Source: UBA7703 sp963667195 (GTDB taxonomy: Bacteria > Bacillota > Clostridia > Christensenellales > CAG-138). Taken from it: a DNA stretch of 64,000 bases. This document shows, piece after piece, positions 52,003 to 61,000 of this stretch (position 1 is the stretch's first letter; every line of letters begins with the position of its first letter). The notes below the pieces were generated by a model that was not told the origin of the DNA, did no database searches, and saw only the letters and a list, made by a program, of their open reading frames with translations. A program made the position numbers and the translations under genes. The DNA lies in NCBI GenBank assembly GCA_963667195.1, contig OY762962.1:1-64000 (forward strand). The letters run 5' to 3'.

Positions 52003-52488
52003 ATGGAACATGTGATTCACACCATTCCGCCAATTGTCTCCGCCGAGAGCGAAATACTCATCCTTGGCACGATGCCCTCACCGAAATCCCGCGAGCAGGC
52101 GTTTTATTATGCGCACCCGCAAAATCGCTTCTGGCCCGCGCTTGCGCTCGCGCTGGACGAGCTCGCGCCAACCTCGCGCGAGGAGAAGATTGCGCTCGTG
52201 CTGCGCCATCGTCTCGCGCTGTGGGATGTACTGTATTCCTGCGACATCACAGGGGCCTCCGACGCCAGCATCAAGAATCCCGTGCCAAACGAAATCCCCG
52301 CGTTACTTGCGCAGAGCCGAATCCGGCGTGTGCTCTGCACGGGCTCTACCTCCGCGCGGCTGTATATGCGCCTCGTCTTTCCGCAAACAAATATCCCCTG
52401 CGAAATCCTGCCTTCGCCCAGCGCGGCAAACGCGCGTATGCGGCTCACGGATTTGGCAAGGGAGTATAGAAGGATTCTATTCAAATAA
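52003..52488 (+). CDS. DNA-deoxyinosine (hypoxanthine) glycosylase, UDG superfamily
   Basis: 161 residues; family-6 UDG-type enzyme that removes hypoxanthine from DNA. Motifs: ILGTMPSPKSREQAFYYAHP with NRFWP, LWDVLYSC, and the C-terminal PSPSAAN loop. The ATG at 52003 gives the normal family start; upstream codons to 51934 are not conserved, and no Shine-Dalgarno is present. The last 25 codons plus stop are duplicated at 52943-53020. Confidence 0.88.
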   Translation: MEHVIHTIPPIVSAESEILILGTMPSPKSREQAFYYAHPQNRFWPALALALDELAPTSREEKIALVLRHRLALWDVLYSCDITGASDASIKNPVPNEIPALLAQSRIRRVLCTGSTSARLYMRLVFPQTNIPCEILPSPSAANARMRLTDLAREYRRILFK

Positions 52489-52556
52489 TCTTCTAATTTC
52501 AGATTGATCCCAGGTGGTTATCTGCATTGCAAGGAGGAATATCCTGATTGAAAATT
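52411..52556 (+). repeat. 146-bp direct repeat, copy 1
   Basis: Runs from the PSPSAAN codons of the glycosylase gene through its stop, the intergenic DNA, the AAGGAGGA site and the first three codons of the following gene. Copy 2 is at 52943-53088 (532 bp downstream) with one mismatch, in the ribosome-binding region. Confidence 0.95.
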
Positions 52557-52934
52557 CTCAAATTGATATTGAAAATTCTTGGCTTTGCTCTGGCTGCCGC
52601 ATTCGCTTTCCTGATCGTGTTTATTGTTTCGTTCAATATGAGCATGGGAGATGAGTTCAAGAAGGATCGCTTCCTCGGCGAGTACACTTCGCCAGATGAA
52701 ACCCATATGTGTTCCGCTCGTATCGCCGGAAATGGAATTACCGCGCCGTGGACGGTGGTGGCACAAGTTAAAGGTAAAGGAATTTTCTGGAAACGAACAA
52801 TCTATGTGGCGAAACATCTCGACGAAGCCATTGTCATTTGGCTTGACAATCGAACCGTGTGGATCAACGGCGTATCGCTGGATATCTACAAAGACAAGTA
52901 TGTCAGCGATATCAACATCACAAGTGAGCCATAG
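52548..52934 (+). CDS. membrane-anchored small protein, DUF5412-like, copy A
   Basis: 128 residues: an N-terminal membrane helix (about 5-30) and an extracytoplasmic domain with TSPDETH, PWTVVAQV and INGVSLDIYKD. It resembles the DUF5412 type of small membrane protein (SPDG... INGxxLDV), but that assignment is from memory of the pattern. TTG start with AAGGAGGA about 10 nt upstream. About 48% identical to copy B at 53080. Confidence 0.75.
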   Translation: MKILKLILKILGFALAAAFAFLIVFIVSFNMSMGDEFKKDRFLGEYTSPDETHMCSARIAGNGITAPWTVVAQVKGKGIFWKRTIYVAKHLDEAIVIWLDNRTVWINGVSLDIYKDKYVSDINITSEP

Positions 52935-52942
52935 AGCTTCCC

Positions 52943-53020
52943 CCTTCGCCCAGCGCGGCAAACGCGCGTATGCGGCTCACGGATTTGGCAAGGGAGTATA
53001 GAAGGATTCTATTCAAATAA
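52943..53020 (+). pseudogene. 3' fragment of the DNA glycosylase gene
   Basis: Exact copy of the last 25 sense codons and stop of the glycosylase gene (PSPSAAN to ILFK), without upstream coding sequence. It follows copy A after 8 nt and has no start of its own. Confidence 0.9.
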
Positions 53021-53088
53021 TCTTCTAATTTCAGATTGATCCCAGGTGGTTATCTGCATTGCAAGGAGGAACATCCTGATTGAAAATT
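52943..53088 (+). repeat. 146-bp direct repeat, copy 2
   Basis: Second copy of 52411-52556, with one mismatch. It includes an untranslated copy of the glycosylase gene's 3' end and the ribosome-binding site of copy B. Confidence 0.95.
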
Positions 53089-53466
53089 TTCAAAATCATC
53101 CTTAAAGTCCTTGGCATTGTTTTAGCCGTAATATTTGCTCTTATTATAACCCGAATGGTTTTGCTTGAAGTCACCTTTGGGAATGATATGATTGTAAATC
53201 GCCCTCTCGGCGAGAGCACCTCACCGGATGGCAAGCACGTTTGCGTCGTATTTGTTTCCGACGGCGGTGCGACTACGCCATGGACTGTGGTTGCGCAAAT
53301 AAGCGGCACATGGATCATCGGCAAACGAACCGTTTATGCCGTTGATAATATCGAGGACGCAGATTTTCACTGGGTAGATGATCGCACAATCCGCATCAAC
53401 GGCGTATCGCTGGATATTTACAAAGATTATTACGGCGGCGATATCTACGATTTGGAACCAAAGTAG
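53080..53466 (+). CDS. membrane-anchored small protein, DUF5412-like, copy B
   Basis: 128 residues, the same length as copy A, with N-terminal helix (about 5-30), TSPDGKH, GGATTPWTVVAQI and INGVSLDIYKD. TTG start with the duplicated AAGGAGGA site. It converges on the minus-strand lipoprotein gene with a 10-nt gap. The SPDG and GGATT elements match the DUF5412-like pattern better than copy A. Function unknown. Confidence 0.75.
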   Translation: MKIFKIILKVLGIVLAVIFALIITRMVLLEVTFGNDMIVNRPLGESTSPDGKHVCVVFVSDGGATTPWTVVAQISGTWIIGKRTVYAVDNIEDADFHWVDDRTIRINGVSLDIYKDYYGGDIYDLEPK

Positions 53467-53476
53467 CGTTACAACT

Positions 53477-54091
53477 TTAACGATTCCACAAATGAAATCT
53501 GACGGAGAGAGTTGTCTTTTCGTCAGTTTTTCTATTAAAAGTTACTGCGATAAAATGATCGTCCTCGGGAGAAACATATATGCTCATTTCCTGCTCGTTG
53601 CCTTTTACAAAATCATCACTAACAAGCAGAGCATCATTATATGACTTGCTCATATTAGGCTCAAATGTTTCATCTTTGTTTTCCGTCATTCCCGGCGCGA
53701 ATTCGTCCATCACAAAAGCAAGAAGCGGCTCCAAATAAACCGTCTCATTTGCTTCGCCCGAAAGCTCCTGTTCGAATTCCAAATAGTCAATCAGCGAGTT
53801 GCTTCCTTTGCCGGTAGGATAGTAGATACATGAAATCTTGCTCCCATCCTTACAAACAATCGGTACCGTTTTGCTCCACGAATTGCCATATGAATATTCG
53901 CCGCTGTCAATATCCATCGACATCCCGTACTGCTCCATCTTCTCATTGAACAGCTCTTCTAGCTGCTTTGGCGTTTTTTTGTAGGACTCTGTCTGCGGAA
54001 TATAATTCAGAACACAGCTCCCGAAGATATACACGATAAAAGGAAACAAGATTGCGAGTAAAATGATCTTTGCGAGTCTATCACGATACAC
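53477..54091 (-). CDS. putative lipoprotein/membrane protein, paralogue 2
   Basis: 204 residues of unknown function. The N-terminus YRDRLAKIILLAILFPFIVYIFGSC is a signal-like helix ending in FGSC, an imperfect lipobox; the rest is extracytoplasmic and acidic with QLEELFNEKMEQYGMSMDIDS. Start is GTG 54091 with AGGAGA upstream; the open frame to 54115 would begin before this site. The protein is exactly as long as paralogue 1, its upstream neighbour on the same strand. Confidence 0.7.
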   Translation of the reverse strand: MYRDRLAKIILLAILFPFIVYIFGSCVLNYIPQTESYKKTPKQLEELFNEKMEQYGMSMDIDSGEYSYGNSWSKTVPIVCKDGSKISCIYYPTGKGSNSLIDYLEFEQELSGEANETVYLEPLLAFVMDEFAPGMTENKDETFEPNMSKSYNDALLVSDDFVKGNEQEMSIYVSPEDDHFIAVTFNRKTDEKTTLSVRFHLWNR

Positions 54092-54157
54092 AGCGTTTCT
54101 CCTAACGTATTTCAATGATATAACATAGGACTATCTGATTCACTCGTTCATGAATAA

Positions 54158-54772
54158 CTAATCTGACGCCAAACCCAGCTTGATGGAAATGCTAGGCTTT
54201 TCATCAGCTGTTCTTTCTAAGTTAATACCCTTCCCCAAACCAGTTCTTGCCACAACAAAGAAATGTGTATTTTCTTCAGTTCCGTTTATAAACTCATCGC
54301 AAAGACGAATTGCTTCATTATAATTAACTCCTAAACCATCGTTGATCGGATCGTCCTTATCCTTTGTCAGATTTGTATAGAATGTATCCAGCATGAACTT
54401 GAGTATCGGCTCGATGTAGATGGTTTCCCCTTCTTTGCCCGTCAGCTCCTGCGTAAATACAATGTATTCAATCAATGCCTTTCTGCGATCGCTCGTCGTG
54501 TACATCGTACAGGTTATAACGCTTCCATCCTCGCATTGAATTGGAACCGTCTTCGTAAAATACTCGCCATATGCATAATTGACACTGTCCACGTCAATCG
54601 ACATACCGTATTGCGCCATTTGGTCGTTGAACAATTCTTCAAGCTGAAACGGTGCTTTCTTATAGGAATCTGTCGGCGGAATGTACCCCAAGATGCAGCT
54701 TCCCAACATATAGATCGCAAACGGAAACAGAAGCGTCAATAAGATTACCTTTGCGAGTCTGTCTCTTTGCAC
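54158..54772 (-). CDS. putative lipoprotein, paralogue 1
   Basis: 204 residues. N-terminal MQRDRLAKVILLTLLFPFAI leads to the lipobox LGSC, consistent with lipid modification and surface anchoring; the mature part has YKKAPFQLEELFNDQMAQYGMS, shared with paralogue 2. GTG start at 54772 with GGGGGAA upstream. No known domain recognised. AT-richer than the flanking genes, consistent with acquisition. Confidence 0.72.
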   Translation of the reverse strand: MQRDRLAKVILLTLLFPFAIYMLGSCILGYIPPTDSYKKAPFQLEELFNDQMAQYGMSIDVDSVNYAYGEYFTKTVPIQCEDGSVITCTMYTTSDRRKALIEYIVFTQELTGKEGETIYIEPILKFMLDTFYTNLTKDKDDPINDGLGVNYNEAIRLCDEFINGTEENTHFFVVARTGLGKGINLERTADEKPSISIKLGLASD

Positions 54773-54799
54773 AGTCGTTCCCCCAACGTATTTTCCACC

Positions 54800-54805
54800 A
54801 TTATA
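54800..54805 (-). promoter_or_regulatory. -10 box candidate for the lipoprotein pair
   Basis: Perfect TATAAT on the minus strand 27 nt before the GTG at 54772; no convincing -35. Confidence 0.4.
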
Positions 54806-55070
54806 GCTGAAAACAATCGGGTTTTGTATTGCTTTTCGCTAAATAATGCGAACATTTTTTCGTTTTTCTGTGCACACGTTGCCGCGCGGCTCTGCGCGTG
54901 CCGTTTTACTATCGACTTGCGCGGGATGCCAGGCGAGCGCGTATCTATAAGGATTTGCCGTGCTGTGCGTTTGGGCGTTTATGATCCGTTCTGATCCAGG
55001 CGAAAATTGGTAATTTCTGCAATTTTTCCACACTACTAATCCAATTATGCAAAATACAGTCGAATTTCGG

Positions 55071-55099
55071 TTGTCTAATTGTGAACAGTTTGTTATGAT
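55071..55099 (+). promoter_or_regulatory. murB promoter (leaderless layout)
   Basis: TTGTCT (55071-55076), 17-bp spacer, TATGAT (55094-55099), then 6 nt and the ATG at 55106. No Shine-Dalgarno lies before the ATG. Confidence 0.75.
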
Positions 55100-55105
55100 A
55101 GCAGC

Positions 55106-56008
55106 ATGGAAAATTCGCTCAACCGCGTCTTCCTTGCACTCAAGGGACTCGATGTCAAATGCAACGTACCGCTCTCCACCCTGACGAGCTTCCGCATCGG
55201 CGGCCCGGCAGCGATGGTGATGCGCCCGCGCAACGCAGAAGACATCCGTAAAACGATACAGGCTTGCAGCCAGTTCGTAACCCCTTACTGCATCCTCGGC
55301 AACGGCACAAACGTGCTTGCGCCCGACGCGGGTTACCCGGGCGTCATCATCCGCATCGATACACCGTTGACCACGCCGCTGTTCGTGGACACAACAGTCA
55401 CCTGCCCCGCGGGCACAGCGCTCTCCGTCCTCGCGCGCGAAAGCGTCAATATGCGGCTCATGGGCCTCGAAACCCTCAGCGGCATCCCCGGCACGGTCGG
55501 AGGCGCGGTCGCGATGAACGCGGGCGCTTACGGCGCGGAGATCCGGCATATCATCAAGAGCGTCCGCATCCTCAAAAACGGGCGCGTGCTGGATGTGGAG
55601 ACTAAGAAGACCGACTTCGGCAACCGAACCAGCAAATATGCTGCCCCCGATGTCGTCGTTCTCTCCGCAACGTTCCAGCTTGAACATGACGACGGCGGCG
55701 CGAAAGAGCGCATGCTCGAAACCACCCGCCAGCGCAAAGAAAAGCAGCCGCTCGCCTGGCCGAGCGCGGGCAGCGTATTCAAGCGTCCGAACGGCAGATT
55801 CGCGGGCGCTCTCATCGAAGGCGCGGGGCTCAAGGGCTTCTCCGTCGGCGGCGCGCAGGTCAGCCCCATGCATGCAGGCTTTATCGTCAACAACGGAAAC
55901 GCAACCGAGCGGGATGTGCTGGAGCTCATCTCCATCATTCAGCAGCGCGTGTTCGATGAAACAGGCGTCCAGTTGGAGCGCGAGGTCAAGCTGCTCAGCG
56001 AGCTGTAA
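55106..56008 (+). CDS. murB: UDP-N-acetylenolpyruvoylglucosamine reductase
   Basis: 300-residue type II MurB, second step of UDP-MurNAc synthesis. FAD-binding motifs GNGTNVLAPD and GIPGTVGGAVAMNAGAYG; the catalytic serine is in GSVFKRP; the C-terminal glutamate is in QLEREVKLL. It starts the murB-rapZ-whiA-dnaE run. mRNA is probably leaderless, given the promoter position and the lack of a Shine-Dalgarno. Confidence 0.96.
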   Translation: MENSLNRVFLALKGLDVKCNVPLSTLTSFRIGGPAAMVMRPRNAEDIRKTIQACSQFVTPYCILGNGTNVLAPDAGYPGVIIRIDTPLTTPLFVDTTVTCPAGTALSVLARESVNMRLMGLETLSGIPGTVGGAVAMNAGAYGAEIRHIIKSVRILKNGRVLDVETKKTDFGNRTSKYAAPDVVVLSATFQLEHDDGGAKERMLETTRQRKEKQPLAWPSAGSVFKRPNGRFAGALIEGAGLKGFSVGGAQVSPMHAGFIVNNGNATERDVLELISIIQQRVFDETGVQLEREVKLLSEL

Positions 56009-56053
56009 ACAGGTTTAATGTCGTTCCCAACGGAGCGAATGAAGGTAATTCAA

Positions 56054-56941
56054 ATGTATCTTTTAATCGTAACAGGTCTTTCCGGCGCAGGAAAATCGCT
56101 TGCTCTTCATTGTTTGGAGGAGCAGGGCTATTTTTGCGTCGACAATCTGCCTTCCTCCATACTACAGGAGTTCGTCAACATCTGTAACCGTGCAAAGCCC
56201 GCGATTCAGAAAGCAGCCGTCACCATCGACAGCCGCGAAAGCCTGCTTTCACACTCCTCCGCCTCCATCACCGCAGCGTTTGACGCACTGGATGTGCCGT
56301 ATGAGATGCTTTTTCTCGACGCGCGTGACGATGTGCTCATGAAGCGCTACAACGAGGTACGCCGCCGCCATCCATTGGGTGAGGCGGGCGATGCTTCGAC
56401 TGGCGTGAAGCGCGAGCGCGTGTTCCTTCAGCCGTTGCGTGACCGCGCGAACTATATTCTCGATACAAGCGATATCAAGCCGAAGGATTTCTCCGGCCTG
56501 ATTCGTAAAGTTCTGCCGGAGTTTGAGTGCAAGTGCATGACGTTGCTGTTCTGCAGCTTCGGTTATAAGCGCGGCGTCCCGGTCGACGCGGATTTCGTAT
56601 TGGACATGCGCTTTATGACCAACCCCTTCTACATTCCAGAACTTCGCCCGCTATCCGGTCTGGATGCCCCGGTGCAGCAGTTCGTGTTTGCGCAGCCTTC
56701 CTGTTCGCTGTTCTTTGACGGCGTGGAGGAGATGCTTCGCAAACTCATCCCGCTCTACGAGGAACAGGATAAGCACATTTTGCGCGTCTGCTTCGGCTGC
56801 ACGGGCGGCCGCCACCGCTCCGTCGCCGCGGCGGAAGAGATGGCGCGTCGCTTTGCCGACAGCGGCATGAATGTGCGAATCTATCACAGAGATTTGACCA
56901 ACGAGGCCAAAGACATCCATGAGCGCTTTGAAAACGGTTGA
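56054..56941 (+). CDS. rapZ: RNase adapter/nucleotide-binding protein RapZ (YvcJ)
   Basis: 295 residues with P-loop GLSGAGKSLALHCLEE, LFLDARDDVLMKRYNEVRRRHPL, and the C-terminal GCTGGRHRSVAAAEEMA. Homologues bind nucleotides and, in enterics, guide RNase E to sRNAs; in Firmicutes they influence competence and cell-wall metabolism. Start ATG 56054 has GAAGG 8 nt upstream; earlier in-frame starts at 56018 and 56039 lack proper spacing. yvcK, often the next gene, is missing. Confidence 0.94.
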   Translation: MYLLIVTGLSGAGKSLALHCLEEQGYFCVDNLPSSILQEFVNICNRAKPAIQKAAVTIDSRESLLSHSSASITAAFDALDVPYEMLFLDARDDVLMKRYNEVRRRHPLGEAGDASTGVKRERVFLQPLRDRANYILDTSDIKPKDFSGLIRKVLPEFECKCMTLLFCSFGYKRGVPVDADFVLDMRFMTNPFYIPELRPLSGLDAPVQQFVFAQPSCSLFFDGVEEMLRKLIPLYEEQDKHILRVCFGCTGGRHRSVAAAEEMARRFADSGMNVRIYHRDLTNEAKDIHERFENG

Positions 56942-56966
56942 CCCTATCGATCGAACGACTCCAGAC

Positions 56967-56988
56967 AAACGCCGAAAGGCGTTTTTTT
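56967..56988 (+). terminator. terminator after rapZ
   Basis: AAACGCC-GAAA-GGCGTTT, a 7-bp stem with a GNRA tetraloop, then TTTT. Confidence 0.88.
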
Positions 56989-57018
56989 GATCGTCCGAAA
57001 CTGGTAAACGTGTTTTTA

Positions 57019-57047
57019 CTGACGGGACACGGCAAATCGTTTATAAT
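57019..57047 (+). promoter_or_regulatory. whiA promoter
   Basis: CTGACG (57019-57024), 17-bp spacer, perfect TATAAT (57042-57047); whiA ATG about 45 nt downstream with GGAG. Confidence 0.75.
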
Positions 57048-57091
57048 AAGAACCAGAACCGCATTGCGGTAAAAAAGAATTCGGAGTCGCC

Positions 57092-58015
57092 ATGTCGTTT
57101 TCCAGCAGCGCAAAAGAAGACCTCGTCAAGATTCGGCTTAAGTCGAATCCGATTCGCCTTGCACAGCTTGCGGGGCTTGTCCATACCTGCGGGGCTTTGA
57201 CCATCGGCCGCGGGCGCGGAGCCGCGTTTTCAACCGAGTCGCTCGCCGTTGGAAAGCTCATCGTCTCCCTCTCCGCCTCACTCTATTCGCTGGAACCCAC
57301 GATTGAGCTCAGCGAGCGGGAGCGCAGGCGTCCGCTGACGCTGGTAACGCTGCTGGGCGACGACGCGGAAAAACTATTGCTGGATACCGGGCTTCTCACC
57401 AACGAATCCGGCGAATTCTCGATCGGCGAGACTGTGCCGGAACGATTGCTGCCGGACGACGAGTGCCGCCGCGCGTTTCTGCGCGGGGCTTTCCTCGGCA
57501 GCGGTTCCTGCACGAATCCCTATCGCGGGTATCATCTGGAGATCATCGCGCGGTCGCAGGCGTTCGCGGAACAGCTTCTTTCCATACTCTCCGCCTTCGG
57601 GCCGGAGGCAAAGACCATGCTGCGCCGCGAAAAACCGGTCGTTTACCTCAAGGGAGACGAAGTCTCCGCGTTTCTCGCGCTCATCGGCGCGAACGCTTCC
57701 GTATTGAAGTTTGAGAGCGCCCGCTCCGAGCGGGACTTTCGCAACTATGTCAACCGTACGACCAACTGTGAGACCGCGAATATCGAAAAAACGGTGCTTG
57801 CCTCGACCGATCAGGTCAACGCCATCGAGATCATTGAGGAATACATGGGCTTAAACCGTCTGCCGGCTCCGCTTTATGAAGCGGCGCTGCTGCGGCTCAA
57901 CCACCCGGAGGCGACGCTGCAGGAGCTCGCCGACCTCGCCGAAATCGGCAAAAGCGGCATGAACCACCGCCTGTCACGGCTGGTTCGCATCGCAAAGGAG
58001 ATCCGTCATGGGTAA
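57092..58015 (+). CDS. whiA: DNA-binding protein WhiA
   Basis: 307 residues: N-terminal LAGLIDADG-type domain (QLAGLVHTCGAL; RRAFLRGAFLGSGSC) and C-terminal helix-turn-helix (HPEATLQELADLAEIGKSGMNHRLSRL). WhiA affects division and chromosome segregation in Firmicutes and sporulation in actinobacteria. The catalytic acidic residues of homing nucleases are not preserved, as usual. Its stop overlaps dnaE by 8 bp. Confidence 0.95.
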   Translation: MSFSSSAKEDLVKIRLKSNPIRLAQLAGLVHTCGALTIGRGRGAAFSTESLAVGKLIVSLSASLYSLEPTIELSERERRRPLTLVTLLGDDAEKLLLDTGLLTNESGEFSIGETVPERLLPDDECRRAFLRGAFLGSGSCTNPYRGYHLEIIARSQAFAEQLLSILSAFGPEAKTMLRREKPVVYLKGDEVSAFLALIGANASVLKFESARSERDFRNYVNRTTNCETANIEKTVLASTDQVNAIEIIEEYMGLNRLPAPLYEAALLRLNHPEATLQELADLAEIGKSGMNHRLSRLVRIAKEIRHG

Positions 58016-61000
58016 TTTCACGCATCTGCATGTTCACACGCAATACAGCCTTCTCGACGGAGCCGCGCGCATTCCCGACCTCGTCGCGCGCGCAAAGTCG
58101 ATGGGTCAAACCGCACTTGCCATCACCGACCACGGCGTCATGTACGGTGTGATCGACTTTTACCGCGCCTGCTTAAAGCAGGGCGTCAAGCCCGTCATCG
58201 GCATGGAGACCTACGTTGCCCCGCGTTCCATGCGGGATCGCGAAGGCTCTCAGGATCGCGAATACGCGCACCTGATCCTGCTTTGCAAAAACGAAACGGG
58301 TTACAAGAACCTCATGGTGCTCTCCAGCGAGGCGTTTCTGCACGGGTTTTACTATCGTCCGCGCATCGATTATGAGCTGCTTGAGAAGCACAGCGAGGGT
58401 CTCGTCTGTCTCTCCGCGTGTCTCGCGGGAGACATTCCGCAGGCGCTGCTACAAAACAACTACGATCTCGCGCTTCGTCATGCAAATCGCTTGCAGGGCA
58501 TGTTCGGCGAGGATTTCTATATCGAGTTGCAAAACCACGGCATTCCGGAGCAGATTCAGGTGCTGCCGGGCCTTCGCAAGATCGCGGCGGAAATCGGCGC
58601 AAAATGCGTGGTCACCAACGACGTGCACTATGTTTCTCCCGACGACGCGGAGGCGCAGGATGTGCTTCTTTGCATCCAAACCCAGCGCTTCGTGGACGAG
58701 CCCGACCGCATGCGCATGGAGGGCAACCAATTCTTCCTCAAGAGTGAGGACGAGATGCGGCTCGCGCTTCCCGAGGACGCAGAGGCGATCGACAACACCG
58801 CGGAAGTGGTCGATAAATGCAATCTGGAGATCCAGTTCGGCATCCGCCGCATGCCGGGTTTCACCGCGCCCGACGGATCGGACAACGTCACGTACCTTCG
58901 CAAGCTCTGCGACGAAGGCATGGCGCTCAAGCTGCCGGATGCGGACGCAGAAGCGCGCGAGCGGCTCCAATATGAACTCGGCATCATCGAGCAGATGGGG
59001 TTTGTGGACTACTTCCTCATCGTTTGGGACTTCATCCACTACGCAAAGATGCACGGCATCATGGTAGGCCCCGGCCGCGGCAGCGGCGCGGGAAGCCTCG
59101 CCGCGTATTGCCTCGACATCACGGACGTAGACCCGCTGAAATACAATCTGCTGTTTGAGCGCTTCCTCAACCCGGAACGCATCAGCATGCCGGACTTTGA
59201 TATCGACTTTTGCTACGAGAGAAGGCAGGAGGTCATCGACTATGTCGCCGCGAAATACGGCGATGGGCACGTCAGCCAGATCATCACGTTTGGCACCATG
59301 GCGGCGCGCGCGGTCATCCGCGACGTGGGCCGTGTGCTGCGCGTGCCGTATGCGGACGTGGACAAGCTCAGCAAGATGGTGCCGTTTGAGCTGAATATGA
59401 CGCTGGAACGCGCGCTGAGCATCTCGCCCGACCTCAAAGCACAGTATCAGAGCGACGAAACGACCAAGAAAATCATAGACCTTTCGCTCCGTCTTGAAGG
59501 CTTGCCGCGGCATAGCTCGACGCACGCGGCGGGCGTCGTGATCTCCAGCGTGCCGATTACGGACGTGGTTCCGCTGCAGGTCAACGACTCCGTGATCACC
59601 ACCCAGTTCCCGATGACCACGCTGGAGGAGCTGGGCCTGCTCAAGATGGACTTCCTCGGCCTCCGCACGCTGACGGTGATCCGCGACACGCTGGGCTTCA
59701 TTGAAGAAACCGGAAAACCGGTGCCCGACCTCAACCGCCTGCCGTTTACGGACGACAAGGTGTATCAGATGATCGCGTCCGGCGACACCGACGGGGTGTT
59801 CCAGTTGGAATCCGGCGGCATGCGGCAGTTTTTGCAGCAGCTCAAGCCGGACTGCTTTGAGGACCTCATCGCAGGCATCTCCCTCTACCGTCCGGGCCCT
59901 ATGGAGCAGATTCCCCGCTATGTCAAAGGCAAGCACAATCCCGGCAGCGTTGCGTATCTGCATCCGCTTCTTGAGCCGATCCTCTGCACCACCTACGGCT
60001 GCATGGTCTATCAGGAGCAGGTCATGGAGATCGTGCGCGCGCTGGCGGGCTATTCCTATGGCAGGAGCGACCTCGTGCGCCGCGCCATGAGCAAGAAAAA
60101 GCACGAGGTGATGGCAAAAGAGCGCGAGTATTTCGTCCACGGGACGGATGGTGTCGTGGGTGCGGTCGCAAACGGCGTGCCGGAGGCAGTTGCGAACCAG
60201 ATCTTCGACGAGATGATGGATTTCGCGTCCTACGCGTTCAACAAATCCCACGCGGCGGCCTACGCCGTGCTCGCCTACCGCACAGCCTACCTTAAGTATT
60301 ATTATCCCGTGGAGTTTCTCACGGCCTTGATCAACAGCTTCTTAGGTTCGGTGGACACGGTCGCGAGCTACGTTTACAGTGCGCGCAACCACGGCATCAA
60401 GGTTCTTCCGCCGGACGTGAACTTCTCCCGCGCGCGGTTTGCGCCGGAAAAAGGCGCGATCCGCTTCGGCCTCGCCGCGGTGCGAAACGTCGGCGGCGCG
60501 GTCATGGAAGCCATGGTGCAGGAGCGCGCGCAAAACGGAACCTTCTCGGACTTTTTCAACTTCTGCGACCGCGTGGACGGCCTCAACAAGCGCATGCTGG
60601 AAGCGCTGATCAGCGCAGGCTGTTTCGACAGCATGGGCGGCAAACGCGCGCAGTACCTCGCGGTCTACGAGCGCGCGCTGGATGCCTCCGCCGCGCTCAA
60701 AAAGGCGCGCGGTTCGGGTCAGATGTCGCTTTTCGACCTCGACGGCGGAGACACGCTGCAAAGCGCGCAGATTCCGCTGCCAAACGCGCCGGAGCTTTCA
60801 CACCAGATCATCCTCGTTAAGGAACGCGAATCGACCGGTCTCTACCTCTCCGGCCACCCGCTGGACAACTACGAAGACCAGCTCAAGAAGCTCAAGTACA
60901 CGGTTGGCGAGCTTGCGGAGGCGGACGGAACAGGACAAATCAAGGACGAAGAGCAGGTTATCGTCGGCGGGCTCCTCACGCAGTGCAAGCAGAAGCCCAC

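Larger units (their letters stand above)
54773..55105. other. intergenic region before murB
   Basis: 333 bp; apart from the lipoprotein -10 box and the murB promoter nothing was recognised. The 54880-54960 part is GC-rich and could be decayed coding sequence, but no family was seen. Confidence 0.4.

Noticed and set aside
54839..55873. 344-codon minus-strand open frame opposite murB
   Set aside because: Antisense of murB, which has all the expected motifs. The 3' part lies in the intergenic region but has no ribosome-binding site.
58449..60251. 600-codon minus-strand open frame opposite dnaE
   Set aside because: Histidine/arginine-rich antisense shadow of dnaE in GC-rich DNA, with no family features.
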